Shown in pieces: positions 25,595-34,799 of a stretch of 64,000 nucleotides of DNA (the first letter of the stretch is position 1; each line of letters begins with the position of its first letter). The position numbers and the translations under genes were made by a program. Origin of the DNA: Xanthomonas arboricola (GTDB lineage: Bacteria; Pseudomonadota; Gammaproteobacteria; Xanthomonadales; Xanthomonadaceae); the NCBI RefSeq assembly GCF_002940665.1, contig NZ_MIGY01000002.1:372001-436000 (forward strand), given 5' to 3'. Below the pieces are notes generated by a model. It was given only the letters and a program-made list of their open reading frames with translations, made no database searches and was not told the DNA's origin.

Positions 25595-27229
25595 TCAGCG
25601 CCCGCGATTACCGCCGCCCGGCGGGCGCCGATTGCCGCCGCCCGGCGGACGACCACCCGGTCCACGCGGCGCGCCGCCCGGACCGCCGGGGCCGCGATTG
25701 CCGCCCGGACCACGGTTGCCACCGGGGCCGCCTGCACGTGCGCCGGTCGGGCGACCGGCCGCCGGACGTGCCGCGCCATACGGGCTGAAGCCCGGGTTGG
25801 CGTGATCGGATGGGAAGCTCGGTGCATTGCCCGGATGACCGTACGGGTGCTTGCGCTGCCCCTGGCCTTGGCCCTGCGACGGGCCCTGTCCGCCACCGGC
25901 GCCGCCACGCCCCGGGCCGCCTGCGCCGGGACGTGCATTGCCCGCGCCGCCACCTGGGCGCGCGCCGCCCGGACCCTTCTTCGCATACGGGCGCGCCTGG
26001 CCGGTGCCGGGACCGCCGGGGCCGGCATTGCGGTGACCGCTCGGGCCGGTGCCCACGCCATCGGGCACGTACCAGCTACGGAACGCGGCCGGGTTGCCGT
26101 CCGGCAGGCCACGGTCGCCCTTGGCGGGGGCGCGTTGCTTGAAGGGGCGCTGCTGCGACTGCTTGGCCGCCGCTTCGCCGCTGACAGTGAGGCCGCCGCG
26201 GAAACCGCCCGGCTTGCCACGGCCACGGCCGCCGCGATCTTCGCGCAGGTTGTCGAAGCGGCGCAGTTCGCGGCCTTCGTCGGCGCCGGAGGTCTGGCCG
26301 TTGACGTAGGCATTGCTGCGGCCATCGCGCGAGACGTGCACGGTGGACTTGGCGGCGCGGCGCTGGCCGATCACCGGCTGCAGCGTCAGCGCCGACGGCG
26401 CGCCTTCTTCCAGCTTGAGCTCGGCGCGCAAGCTGTCGACCTTGTCCTGCGCCACTTCGATCGACTGCCCGCGCAGCAGCTCGCGCGGCAGCGAGATCTT
26501 GCCGTAGCGGCTGCGCTTGAGCCGACTGACCTGGCAGCCCTGCGACTCCCACAGGCGCCGCACTTCGCGGTTGCGGCCTTCCTTGACCACCACGCGGAAC
26601 CAGTCGTGCGAGTCGGTGCCGCCGATGCGTTCGATCTCGTCGAACTTGGCGCCGCCGTCCTCCAGCAGCACGCCGCGCGACAGACGTTCGATGATGGCGT
26701 CGGAGACCTTGTCTTCGCCTTCCGGTGCGCGTACGCGCACCACGTATTCGCGCTCGACCTCGTAGGAGGGATGCATCATCGCGTTGGCCAGCTCACCGTC
26801 GGTGGTCAGCAGCAGCAGGCCGGTGGTGTTGATGTCCAGGCGGCCGATGGCGATCCAGCGCGAGCCTTTCAATGCCGGCAGCGACTCGAATACGGTCGGG
26901 CGGCCTTCGGGGTCTTCGCGCGTGGTCACTTCGCCTTCGGGCTTGTTGTAGATCAGCACGCGCGCCGGTTCGGTCAGCGCGCTGGCCACGAAACTGCGGC
27001 CATCCAGCTCGATCTTGTCGCCGCTGCGCACCGACATGCCGGTCTGCGCGACGGCGCCATTGACCTTGATCAGGCCATCGGCAATACGCTGTTCGAGCGC
27101 GCGGCGCGACCCCAGGCCGGCCTGGGCCAGCACCTTGTGCAGGCGCTCTTCCAGCTTGGGCGCTTCGGGCGCGCTGTCGCGCTTGAGGGAAAGCTTGTTC
27201 AACGACAGCTTGCGGGGGGTGTCACTCAT
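25595..27229 (-). CDS. rluB: 23S rRNA pseudouridine(2605) synthase with long Gly/Arg tail
   Basis: RluB converts U2605 of 23S rRNA to pseudouridine. Residues of about 25-85 form an S4 RNA-binding domain (RLHKVLAQAGLGSRRALEQ). The synthase domain follows, with the catalytic aspartate in AIGRLDINTTGLLLLTTDGE and with KEGRNREVRRLWESQG. The core ends near residue 270. It is followed by about 270 residues of basic, low-complexity sequence: first a mixed region, then Gly/Pro/Arg/Gln-rich repeats such as GGNRGPGG and RPPGGGNR. The total of 544 residues is nearly twice the E. coli length of about 290. The ATG at 27229 lies 8 bp inside the end of scpB. A terminator follows the stop. Confidence 0.93.
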   Translation of the reverse strand: MSDTPRKLSLNKLSLKRDSAPEAPKLEERLHKVLAQAGLGSRRALEQRIADGLIKVNGAVAQTGMSVRSGDKIELDGRSFVASALTEPARVLIYNKPEGEVTTREDPEGRPTVFESLPALKGSRWIAIGRLDINTTGLLLLTTDGELANAMMHPSYEVEREYVVRVRAPEGEDKVSDAIIERLSRGVLLEDGGAKFDEIERIGGTDSHDWFRVVVKEGRNREVRRLWESQGCQVSRLKRSRYGKISLPRELLRGQSIEVAQDKVDSLRAELKLEEGAPSALTLQPVIGQRRAAKSTVHVSRDGRSNAYVNGQTSGADEGRELRRFDNLREDRGGRGRGKPGGFRGGLTVSGEAAAKQSQQRPFKQRAPAKGDRGLPDGNPAAFRSWYVPDGVGTGPSGHRNAGPGGPGTGQARPYAKKGPGGARPGGGAGNARPGAGGPGRGGAGGGQGPSQGQGQGQRKHPYGHPGNAPSFPSDHANPGFSPYGAARPAAGRPTGARAGGPGGNRGPGGNRGPGGPGGAPRGPGGRPPGGGNRRPPGGGNRGR

Positions 27230-28409
27230 GTGTCTGGCTCCGGCCGACGCGTTCTGGGTCGGCCTCTGGGTCGGAATCGGCTTCGTCAACAGCCACGGTC
27301 GTCGTCGCGACGGCGTTGTCTTCGTCTTCGTTCACTGCATCCGCGCGCGTTCCCGGCGCGGTGTCGGGGTCGCCCTCACGGGCGTCATCTGGGTCCAACG
27401 GGTTCAGGTCCTGCGCCGAGGCATGCTCGGGGTGTTGCGGTGTTTGGTTACTTGATTCATCGGCGCTGGCGTGGTCATCGACCGCGTCGGCGTGGTGTTC
27501 GTTTTCAGCGTCGAATGCAGTGTCCGTGCCGGCAGTCTGGTCGCTGTTGTCGACATCGTCGGTATCGACATCGGCATCAACATCAACATCAACAGCCATC
27601 TCGGCATCGGGATCGGCATCGACGTGCGTTGCGTCATCGCTGTCGCCGCTTGCGTCGGTGGTGCTGCCCGATGCCGGCAGCACGTCCTGCGCATCGCGGT
27701 GTTCCGGCGCAGCGTCGCTCGGGTCGGCATCCACGTCAGCGCCAACATCCGCCGCCGCGTCAGTCGTTGCATCGGCGCCGCCTGCATTCGCCGCATCCGC
27801 GTCCGCATCCATCGCCGCCGACGCCGGCACCGCGCCATCCAGTTGGCCGTCGCGGTCCAGCGGCAGCTGCGGTTCCAGCTCGGCGATGTCCTTCAACTCA
27901 GACAATGGCGGCAGCTCGTCCAATCGCTTGAGCCCGAAGTAATCCAGAAAGCCCTTGGTGGTGCCGAACAGGGCCGGCTTGCCGGGCACGTCGCGGTGGC
28001 CGACCACGCGGATCCACTCGCGTTCTTCCAGCGCCTGGATGATGTTGCTGCTGACCGCCACGCCGCGCACCTGCTCGATCTCGCCGCGGGTGATCGGCTG
28101 GCGGTAGGCGATCAGCGCCAGGGTTTCCAGCGTGGCGCGGGTGTACTTGGTGCGGCGCTCGGTCCACAGCCGGGCGACCCAGCCATGCACGTCGGCCTTG
28201 ACCTGGAAGCGGAAGCCCGAGGCTACCTCGACCAGCTCCACGCCGCGTTCGGCGCAGCCGTCGCGCAGCAGTTCCAGCGCGCGCTCGACGCTGCCGGGCG
28301 GCGCCGGTTCTTCTTCGGGAAACACGCCCTGCAGCTGCGCCAGCGTCAGCGGCTGGCTGCTTGCCAGCAGGGCAGCTTCGATAATGCGGGTGATCAACGC
28401 TTGATCCAT
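27222..28409 (-). CDS. scpB: Segregation and condensation protein ScpB with acidic tail
   Basis: ScpB is the kleisin-associated subunit of the SMC-ScpAB chromosome condensin. Residues 1 to about 180 form the two winged-helix domains, with RTKYTRATLETLALIAYRQP and TRGEIEQVRGVAVSSNIIQAL as marks. The remaining 200 residues or so form a very acidic tail rich in Asp, Ala and Thr (DADADAAN, VDVDVDADVD) with no predicted fold; normal ScpB proteins end near residue 200. The DNA of the tail has short tandem repeats of the ATCAAC/ATCGGC type around 27570-27625 that could change length by slippage. I chose the ATG at 28409 (MDQALITRIIEAALL). It follows scpA by 13 bp. Confidence 0.92.
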   Translation of the reverse strand: MDQALITRIIEAALLASSQPLTLAQLQGVFPEEEPAPPGSVERALELLRDGCAERGVELVEVASGFRFQVKADVHGWVARLWTERRTKYTRATLETLALIAYRQPITRGEIEQVRGVAVSSNIIQALEEREWIRVVGHRDVPGKPALFGTTKGFLDYFGLKRLDELPPLSELKDIAELEPQLPLDRDGQLDGAVPASAAMDADADAANAGGADATTDAAADVGADVDADPSDAAPEHRDAQDVLPASGSTTDASGDSDDATHVDADPDAEMAVDVDVDADVDTDDVDNSDQTAGTDTAFDAENEHHADAVDDHASADESSNQTPQHPEHASAQDLNPLDPDDAREGDPDTAPGTRADAVNEDEDNAVATTTVAVDEADSDPEADPERVGRSQTHE

Positions 28410-28422
28410 TCGATGATCGGCT

Positions 28423-29328
28423 TCAGATAGGTTCGTTGGCGGCATCGCTGTCGTCGAATTCGCTGGAGAATTGCAGCGGCGCATTGGTATTGCCCAGCGC
28501 CAGCGACTTCACGTAGATCGGCGCCAGCGGCGCCTCCTGCACGATGTCCAGCAATTGCTCCTTGGCCAGTTCGAGCAGCGCCAGGAAGGTGACCAGCACG
28601 CCGAGCTTGCCTTCTTCGGCGGTGAACAGTGATTCGAAGCGATAGAACCTGCCATCGTCCAGACGGCTCAGCACATCGCCCATGCGCTGGCGCACACTCA
28701 GCGCCTCGCGCTTGATCGCATGGCCGGTGAACAGTTCGGCGCGTTTGAGCACGTCGTACAGCGCCATCAGCATTTCTTTCAGTTCCACCGGCGGCGGCAG
28801 CTTGACCGCGGCGCGCTCGGGCAGATGCGCCTGCACCGGCGCGCTGTCGCGGCCCATGCGCGGCAGGGTATCCAGATCCTCGGCCGCCTGCTTGAAGCGT
28901 TCGTATTCCTGCAGCCGGCGCACCAACTCGGCGCGTGGATCGTTTTCTTCGCCTTCCTGGCTGGGCGGGCGCGGCAACAGCATGCGCGACTTGATTTCGG
29001 CCAGGATCGCGGCCATCACCAGATATTCGGCCGCCAGTTCGAAGCGCAGCTCCTGCATCACGTTGATGTAATCCACGTACTGCCGGGTGATCTCGGCAAC
29101 GGGGATATCCAGGATGTCCAGATTCTGGCGGCGGATCAGATACAGCAGCAGGTCCAGCGGACCTTCGAAGGCATCCAGGATGACTTCCAGCGCGTCCGGC
29201 GGGATATACAGATCCTGCGGGATCTGCAGCACCGGTTGCCCATGCACCACCGCCAGCGGCATTTCCTGCTGCTGTGGCGGCGCGCTCGTGGCTGGCGGAT
29301 TCGCGTCGTGCGCGAGTTCGGAATTCAT
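28423..29328 (-). CDS. scpA: Segregation and condensation protein ScpA
   Basis: ScpA is the kleisin of the SMC-ScpAB complex. The protein has 301 residues. After a non-conserved N-terminus, [35 protein letters not shown] is the SMC-head-binding region, followed by [19 protein letters not shown]. The C-terminal winged helix includes [19 protein letters not shown] chose the ATG at 29328; the frame is open to a TTG at 29409. The rluB-scpB-scpA order on one strand, with the first gene scpA, indicates an operon. Confidence 0.93.
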   Translation of the reverse strand: MNSELAHDANPPATSAPPQQQEMPLAVVHGQPVLQIPQDLYIPPDALEVILDAFEGPLDLLLYLIRRQNLDILDIPVAEITRQYVDYINVMQELRFELAAEYLVMAAILAEIKSRMLLPRPPSQEGEENDPRAELVRRLQEYERFKQAAEDLDTLPRMGRDSAPVQAHLPERAAVKLPPPVELKEMLMALYDVLKRAELFTGHAIKREALSVRQRMGDVLSRLDDGRFYRFESLFTAEEGKLGVLVTFLALLELAKEQLLDIVQEAPLAPIYVKSLALGNTNAPLQFSSEFDDSDAANEPI

Positions 29329-29678
29329 CAGGTCGACATCGGGTGTTACGGTCGCCGGCCGCGGTCGGAGCCGCGCCTGCAGGGCTTTGCCTTGAGTTAT
29401 TGCGATCAATGTCGTGCCCGTGCCGGCACGATCCTACAAATCCACATACAACGTGCGCCGCGTGGCATGCGGCGACGGAACAGCGAGGAGGTCGTCTACG
29501 CGGGTCGGCGGTGGGCAGCGAATCGGTCGTCGAGGAGGCGTGGGGCCTGGGCCGACGGGCCGCTGCGTCCGATTGCGGGTGCAGTGGTGGCAAGGGTAAT
29601 GCGTGCGCGGGGGCGGTGTCCAGCGCTGAGGCGGCTAGAATCCCGGGGCTGTTCTTCACGTCTTGGGCGAGGTGGCCT
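29329..29678. other. Intergenic region between scpA and yciI
   Basis: These 350 bp separate two divergent genes and should hold both promoters. A TAGAAT hexamer at 29636-29641 could be the -10 element for yciI-bolA. No repeat, RNA gene or convincing small gene was recognised; the open frames here lack ribosome sites. Confidence 0.5.
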
Positions 29679-29978
29679 ATGTGGTACGTAATCGAAGGGT
29701 ATGACCGGGCCGACGCACTGGCGGCGCGGCAGCAGGCGCGACCGGCGCATCTGGCCCGTTTGCAGGCGCTGGCGGCGGCAGGGCGTCTGCTGGTGGCCGG
29801 CCCGTGCCCGGCGATCGATGCCGACGATCCCGGCCCGGCCGGCTTCAGCGGCAGCGTGGTCATCGCCGAATTCGACGCGCTGGACGCCGCCCGCGCCTGG
29901 GCCGATGCCGACCCGTACGTCGAGGCGGGCGTGTACGTGCGCACCGAGGTCCGCCCGTTTCGCCAGGTGTTGCCATGA
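29679..29978 (+). CDS. yciI: YciI family protein
   Basis: This 99-residue protein has the YciI ferredoxin-like fold: [42 protein letters not shown], with the conserved RPAHL histidine, and [32 protein letters not shown]. YciI proteins are small putative enzymes with a His-Asp pair, and no settled function. The downstream bolA gene overlaps its stop as ATGA, an arrangement common in proteobacteria. Confidence 0.9.
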   Translation: MWYVIEGYDRADALAARQQARPAHLARLQALAAAGRLLVAGPCPAIDADDPGPAGFSGSVVIAEFDALDAARAWADADPYVEAGVYVRTEVRPFRQVLP

Positions 29979-30244
29979 GCCGGGTCGAGCGGATCCGCGC
30001 CGCGCTGCAGGCGGCGCTGGTTCCGACCGAGCTGGAAGTGGTGGACGACAGCCATCGCCACGCCGGGCATGCCGGCGCGCGCGACGGGCGTGGGCATTTC
30101 AATGTGCGCGTGGTCAGCGCCGCCTTCGCCGGCAAGCCGCCGCTGGCGCGGCACCGCGCGGTCTATGCCGCGGTCGGCGAGATGATGCAGACCGATATCC
30201 ACGCGCTGTCGATCGAGGCGATCGCGCCCGGCGAGGCCGGGTAA
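29975..30244 (+). CDS. BolA family protein
   Basis: This 89-residue protein has the BolA fold. [27 protein letters not shown] contains the conserved histidines, followed by [43 protein letters not shown]. BolA proteins bind monothiol glutaredoxins with a shared iron-sulfur cluster and act in morphology or iron signalling. The length, and the HRHAGH sequence, match the BolA branch more than the IbaG branch. It is coupled to yciI by ATGA. Confidence 0.9.
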   Translation: MSRVERIRAALQAALVPTELEVVDDSHRHAGHAGARDGRGHFNVRVVSAAFAGKPPLARHRAVYAAVGEMMQTDIHALSIEAIAPGEAG

Positions 30245-30265
30245 CCAGGCAATCAAGCCGCCGTC

Positions 30266-30331
30266 GTAGGAGCGCACCCGGGCGCGACGGGGGCTATCGG
30301 TAAGGCCTGTCGCGCCTGGGTGCGCTCCTAC
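30266..30331. repeat. Palindromic GTAGGAGCGCACCC repeat, copy 1
   Basis: Arms 30266-30288 and 30309-30331 are inverted with one mismatch, around a 20-bp loop. The same arm sequence (GGAGCGCACCCGGGCGCGA) forms the perfect palindrome at 43660-43721. It sits in the gap after bolA and may act as a transcription stop for that gene. Confidence 0.85.
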
Positions 30332-30472
30332 GGGCGGCGACCGTTCGATACGCAGCGGACCAAACCGCCTCCAACCGTGATCGCCGTCGGCCTTCGTCCG
30401 TGGACTCATGGGCGGCATTTGTTGCGACGCAACACATTGCTTCACGCATTCATCACTTGCAGATACTTGATC

Positions 30473-30486
30473 TGTAAGCGTTTTCA
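30473..30486. promoter_or_regulatory. LacI-type operator O1
   Basis: TGTAAGCGTTTTCA has the central CG and the near-palindromic shape of LacI/GalR operators. It is the exact reverse complement of O2, 46 bp downstream, and related to O3 before the glucanase gene. Confidence 0.75.
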
Positions 30487-30518
30487 CGAGCGTGAAGACA
30501 GGGGTTTACGCCCTTGTA

Positions 30519-30532
30519 TGAAAACGCTTACA
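30519..30532. promoter_or_regulatory. LacI-type operator O2
   Basis: TGAAAACGCTTACA is the exact inverse of O1. The centre-to-centre distance of 46 bp is between four and five helical turns, so looping by a tetramer or cooperative binding of two dimers is possible. Confidence 0.75.
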
Positions 30533-30575
30533 GTCCGCGCCAGTTTTGGGAAGTCGGTCGCGGAGGGCGACACGA

Positions 30576-31598
30576 ATGGCCAAGGGTGCGGTCACCATCA
30601 AAGATGTCGCCAGGGAAGCGCAGGTCTCCGTCGCAACGGTGTCGCGTGCGCTCAATGGGCATGACAACGTCGCCGGACCGGTGCGCCAGCTGGTGCAGGA
30701 CGTGGCCGCGCGGCTGCGCTACAGCCCGCATGCGGCAGCCCGCAGCCTCAGCAGCCGACGCACCCAGACCTTAGGGGTGGTGCTGCCCGATCTGTATGGC
30801 GAATTCTTTTCCGAACTGATCCGCGGGATCGACGGCGCGGCGCGTGCCGCCGGCCAGCATCTGCTGGTGTCCAGTTACCACGGCGACCCGGAGGCGCAGG
30901 GCAGGGCATTGCAGTCCATGCGCGGGCGGGTGGATGGTCTGCTGGTGCTGTCGCCGTATGCCGAGCAGCCGGGGTTCCTTACCGATAACCTGCCGCAGGC
31001 GCTGCCCACGGTATTGATCAACGCGCACGTTCCCGGCGATGCCTATCCGGTGCTGAGCATCGACGACCATGCCGGCGCGATGGCGATGACCGAGCACCTG
31101 CTGTCGGCCGGGCATCGACGCATCGCGTTCATCGGCGGGCCGGCGCTCAATTTCGATGCGCGCGAACGCCTGCGCGGCTTCCGCGATGCGATCGCCGCAC
31201 ACGGGGACACGGCGCAGGGCATCGAATTGCCCGGCGACTTCGATGAGGCCTCCGGCCACCGCGCCGGGCAGGCGATGCTGGCGGACGGGCCGCTGCCCGA
31301 TGCTGTGTTCGCCGCCAACGACATGACCGCGTTGGGCTGCCTGTACGCGTTTGCCCAGGCCGATGTCTCGGTGCCCGGCGACGTCGCACTGGCCGGCTTC
31401 GACGATATTCCACTGGCCCGTTTCGTCCACCCGGCGCTGACCACGATGCGGGTCAGCATCGCGCGCCTGGGCGAGCAGGCAATGTCCCGGCTGATGCGGC
31501 TGGTGGACCAGCCCGGCCGTGATGACGGCATCCGCCAACTGCTCAAGCCCGAACTGGTGATCCGCGCTTCCTGCGGCGCCGGCGAGCCCCGCCCCTGA
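30576..31598 (+). CDS. LacI/GalR-family transcriptional regulator
   Basis: This is a 340-residue repressor-type regulator. The N-terminal helix-turn-helix and hinge are VTIKDVAREAQVSVATVSRALNG through ARLRYSPHAAARSLSSRRT. A periplasmic-binding-like sensor domain follows (TLGVVLPDLYGEFFSELIRG, VLINAHVPGD, RIAFIGGPALNFDARERLRGF, DAVFAANDMTALGCLYAF). I chose the ATG at 30576 (MAKGAVTIKDV). It stands at the head of the glucan locus, with two operators upstream and another before the glucanase gene, so it probably represses both its own gene and the locus until a sugar ligand releases it. The ligand is not known. Confidence 0.93.
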   Translation: MAKGAVTIKDVAREAQVSVATVSRALNGHDNVAGPVRQLVQDVAARLRYSPHAAARSLSSRRTQTLGVVLPDLYGEFFSELIRGIDGAARAAGQHLLVSSYHGDPEAQGRALQSMRGRVDGLLVLSPYAEQPGFLTDNLPQALPTVLINAHVPGDAYPVLSIDDHAGAMAMTEHLLSAGHRRIAFIGGPALNFDARERLRGFRDAIAAHGDTAQGIELPGDFDEASGHRAGQAMLADGPLPDAVFAANDMTALGCLYAFAQADVSVPGDVALAGFDDIPLARFVHPALTTMRVSIARLGEQAMSRLMRLVDQPGRDDGIRQLLKPELVIRASCGAGEPRP

Positions 31599-31623
31599 GG
31601 TTTCCAGCCCGCTGACCCTTTTC

Positions 31624-31661
31624 GCGGACGTTCTGTCCGCTCCCGCTGCCCCCCGCAGCGG
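31624..31661 (+). promoter_or_regulatory. Two adjacent hairpins before the TonB receptor gene
   Basis: Hairpin GCGGAC/GTCCGC at 31624-31640 and hairpin CCGCTGC/GCAGCGG at 31643-31661 stand back to back, 26 bp after the lacI stop and 58 bp before the receptor start. There is no U-run, so they are more likely mRNA structures or a weak stop than a clear terminator. Confidence 0.45.
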
Positions 31662-31719
31662 TCGTTCCTGCAAGTCGCAACGCCACAACAACAATCTGTA
31701 CCGATCCCTGGAGGGACCA

Positions 31720-34698
31720 ATGCGCCACCACTACCCCCATTCCGCCAGCCCGGCACGCAAGCTGCTCAGCTGCGCATTGGCCAGTTGCCTGCTGCTCGGC
31801 GCAGCACCGGCCTTCGCGCAGAGTGCCGCCGCGACCATCCGCGGCCAGGTCACCGTCGACTCGGCACCTGCCAGCCAGGCCCAGGTCACCGCGACCAACC
31901 TTGCCACCGGCCTGACCCGCACCGTGCAGGTCAGCAACGGCGGCTACTCGCTCGGCGGCCTGCCGCCGGGCTCGTACCGCCTGGACGTCACCGCCAATGG
32001 CCAGACCACCTCGCAGAACGTCACCGTGCAGGTCGGCCAGACCGCCACCTTGAATCTGGGCGTCGGCGGCGAACCGGCCACGGCCGCCGGTGGTAACGCC
32101 ACCACGCTGGACGCGGTGCAGGTCAAGGCGCCGCCGGTGCTGGTGGAAACCCGTACCTCCGAGAACGCCACCTATATCTCCAACGTGCAGATCCAGAACC
32201 TGCCGCGTGCCACGCGCAACTTCCTGGAACTGGCCGACACCGTGCCGAACGTGCAGTTCACCCGCGATGCCAACGGCACCACCAAGGTCCGCTCGGGCGC
32301 CACCTCGGCCGAAGGCACCAACGTCTACATCGACGGCGTGAGCCAGAAGAACTACGTGCTGACCGGCGGCGTCAGTGGCCAGGATTCCAGCCGCGGCAAT
32401 CCGTTCCCGCAGTCGGCGATCGGCGAATACAAGGTCATCACCTCCAACTACAAGGCCGAGTTCGACCAGGTCAGCGGCGCGGCCATCGTGGCTTCGTCCA
32501 AGTCCGGTACCAACGATTTCCATGGCAGCTTCTTCTGGGACACCAGCAACGACGGCTGGCGCGAGGAGAGCCCGCTGGAAAAGCGCGCCGGCGTGCGCGA
32601 CGACTTCGAGGAAACCCAATACGGCGCGACCTTCAGCGGCCCGATCCTGAAGGACAAGGCGCATTTCTTCGTCGCCTATGAAGCCAAGGAATACACCACG
32701 CCGAACGTGGTGATCCCCGGTTCGATCTATTCGGACCGCGTCGATCAGCTGCCCACGCAGTTGCAGCCGCTGGTCGCCACCTACAGCACGCCATTCAAGG
32801 AAGACCTGTACTTCGCCAAGATCGACTGGACCATCGGCGACAACAGCCTGTTCGAGCTGAGTGGCAAGTACCGCAAGGAAGACGAGCTCAACGACGTCGG
32901 CGGTACCTCGACCCTGGAGCACGGCAGCATCAACGGCCAGGAAGAAAAGCGCGCCAACCTGCGCTGGCAGTACAGCGGTGCCAACTTCCTCAACGAAGCC
33001 AATCTCAGCTACGAGAGCGCGTTCTGGAACCAGGCGCCGATCAACAACGGCACCGGTTATGTGCTGAGTTATGCGCCGGTGCGCGGCATCGAGGACGAAG
33101 TGCTGTCCGCCGGCGCCGGCAGCAGCTTCCAGCGCAAGGGTCAGAAGGGCTGGACCTTCCAGGACGACCTGACCCTGAACAGCCTGGAATGGCACGGCGC
33201 GCACACCGTCAAGATGGGCGTGAAGTTCAAGAGCATCGATCTGGATTCCACCCAGTTCAACCCGGCCAATCCGCAGTACTACTACAACATCCTTGGCGAT
33301 CTCGAAACGCCGTACCGGGTGCGCTTCGGTGCGCCGCTGGTCGAAGGTGGCGGTTCGGTGGTGTCCAAAAACAAGCAGTACGGCATCTATCTGCAGGACG
33401 ACTGGGAGGTCAACGAGCACTGGACCCTGAACCTGGGCGTGCGCTACGACTACGAAGAAACCCCGGCGTTCCTGGACTTCGTCACCCCGTCCGACGTTGC
33501 CGGTGCGCTGCAGAACTGGACCAACCTGCAGAACGCCAACTACGACATCAACAACTTCATCAGCACCGGCAACAACCGCAAGGCATTCAAGAACGCCTGG
33601 CAGCCGCGCCTGGGTGCTTCCTATGACCTGTTCGGCGATCAGGCCCACGTGATCTACGGTGGTGCCGGCCGCGCGTACGACCGCAACATCTTCGACTACC
33701 TGGCGCTCGAGCAGCTCAACAACTCGTTCAAGTCCTACAGCTATTACTTCACCAGCCCCAACAATCCGGCCTGCCTGGGCGACCCGTGCGTGGCATGGAA
33801 TCCGGCCTACAACACCCAGGAAGGTCTCGACGCACTGGCGGCGACCAGCAGTGGCGGCGGCGGTCGCGAGGTCTACCTGATCGACAACAACATCAAGACC
33901 CCGTACTCGGACCAATTCAGCATCGGCATGCGCAATATGGTGCCGCTGTGGGGCCAGGACTGGTTCACCGACGTGACCCTGAGCCGCATCGAAAGCCACG
34001 ACGGCTTCGCATTCGTGCGCGGCAATCGTCTGCCGGATGGGTCGTTCTTCCAGCCGGGCACCACCTCTGGCTCGCCGACCGACGGCCCGGACGGCTACAG
34101 CGCCATCGTGCTGGGCACCAACGGCGTGGAAACCCGCAACAACCAGCTTGCCCTGCAGGTGGAAAAGCCGTTTGACGAGGAATCCGGCTGGGCCCTGACC
34201 GTGGCCTACACCTATTCCGACGCCAAGGAGAACCGCCAGTTCGGCGAGCACTACGCACTGGACCGCGAGCGCGTTGAAGACTACGGCTGGCGCGAGGCCG
34301 GTGGCATCGCCAAGAACCGCCTGGTGGTCACCGGCATCTACGAGCTGCCGTACGAGATCAAGCTGTCCGGCAAGCTGTCGCTGGCCAGCCAGACCGCGCG
34401 TTACGGGCAGAACTGCCTGGCCGGCAACGATCAGTGCTACATCGTGCAGTTCAAGCCGGACGGTACGCTGGGCTACAAGGAGTTCAGCATCGCCGCCAAT
34501 AAAGAGTGGGATACCGGTGGCGGTGTCAAATTCAACGTGCGTGCGGATATCCTCAACGTGTTCAATTGGGTGAACTACGCCAACTTTAACGGCGAGACCG
34601 GGACACTCGGAGACTTGAACACGGCTTACGGCACCCCGACCGGTGTGCTGGCGTCGCCGATGCGTACCTTCCGTCTGGCCTTTGGCCTGAACTGGTGA
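31720..34698 (+). CDS. TonB-dependent receptor with N-terminal carboxypeptidase-regulatory-like domain
   Basis: This 992-residue outer-membrane receptor imports a ligand with energy from TonB. It has a signal peptide (to about residue 34, AFAQ). A carboxypeptidase-regulatory-like/Ig-like domain covers about residues 40-110 (TIRGQVTVDSAPASQAQVTA, GGYSLGGLPPGSYRLDV). A TonB-box-like TLDAVQVKAP lies near 130, then the plug domain and a 22-strand-type barrel ending in FRLAFGLNW with an aromatic last residue. Oar-like receptors of this build serve carbohydrate uptake loci in Xanthomonas. A strong Shine-Dalgarno (GGAGGGA) precedes the ATG. It lies between a lacI-type regulator and a glucanase gene, so glucan oligosaccharide uptake is likely; the substrate is inferred only. 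Confidence 0.92.
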   Translation: MRHHYPHSASPARKLLSCALASCLLLGAAPAFAQSAAATIRGQVTVDSAPASQAQVTATNLATGLTRTVQVSNGGYSLGGLPPGSYRLDVTANGQTTSQNVTVQVGQTATLNLGVGGEPATAAGGNATTLDAVQVKAPPVLVETRTSENATYISNVQIQNLPRATRNFLELADTVPNVQFTRDANGTTKVRSGATSAEGTNVYIDGVSQKNYVLTGGVSGQDSSRGNPFPQSAIGEYKVITSNYKAEFDQVSGAAIVASSKSGTNDFHGSFFWDTSNDGWREESPLEKRAGVRDDFEETQYGATFSGPILKDKAHFFVAYEAKEYTTPNVVIPGSIYSDRVDQLPTQLQPLVATYSTPFKEDLYFAKIDWTIGDNSLFELSGKYRKEDELNDVGGTSTLEHGSINGQEEKRANLRWQYSGANFLNEANLSYESAFWNQAPINNGTGYVLSYAPVRGIEDEVLSAGAGSSFQRKGQKGWTFQDDLTLNSLEWHGAHTVKMGVKFKSIDLDSTQFNPANPQYYYNILGDLETPYRVRFGAPLVEGGGSVVSKNKQYGIYLQDDWEVNEHWTLNLGVRYDYEETPAFLDFVTPSDVAGALQNWTNLQNANYDINNFISTGNNRKAFKNAWQPRLGASYDLFGDQAHVIYGGAGRAYDRNIFDYLALEQLNNSFKSYSYYFTSPNNPACLGDPCVAWNPAYNTQEGLDALAATSSGGGGREVYLIDNNIKTPYSDQFSIGMRNMVPLWGQDWFTDVTLSRIESHDGFAFVRGNRLPDGSFFQPGTTSGSPTDGPDGYSAIVLGTNGVETRNNQLALQVEKPFDEESGWALTVAYTYSDAKENRQFGEHYALDRERVEDYGWREAGGIAKNRLVVTGIYELPYEIKLSGKLSLASQTARYGQNCLAGNDQCYIVQFKPDGTLGYKEFSIAANKEWDTGGGVKFNVRADILNVFNWVNYANFNGETGTLGDLNTAYGTPTGVLASPMRTFRLAFGLNW

Positions 34699-34771
34699 GG
34701 TGCTCGACCGCTCCGGCAGATGCCGGGGCGGTCGAACTCGGCGCTTGGATAGGGTAGGTTGGCGTGCGAGA

Positions 34772-34785
34772 TGTAATCGATTACA
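34772..34785. promoter_or_regulatory. LacI-type operator O3 before the glucanase gene
   Basis: TGTAATCGATTACA is a perfect 14-bp palindrome with central CG, matching the outline of O1 and O2 (TGTAA-N4-TTxCA). It lies 15 bp before the glucanase ATG, where bound repressor would block transcription of the downstream six genes. Its position also excludes the in-frame GTG at 34764 as the true start. Confidence 0.8.
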
Positions 34786-34799
34786 CACGTGGGGGGCGG

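Larger units (their letters stand above)
30245..30575. promoter_or_regulatory. Intergenic region upstream of the lacI-type gene
   Basis: The 331 bp contain a palindromic repeat (30266-30331), then a control region. Two 14-bp operators lie at 30473-30486 and 30519-30532. Just after the first, TTCACGAGCGTGAA (30483-30496) is a further imperfect palindrome. The lacI start codon is 44 bp after the second operator, so repression of its own gene is expected. No -35/-10 pair was assigned with confidence. Confidence 0.6.

Noticed and set aside
25660..26020. Repeat-rich segment as a possible mobile element
   Set aside because: It is the in-frame Gly/Arg/Pro-coding tail of rluB; the repeats keep the frame and end at the stop codon.
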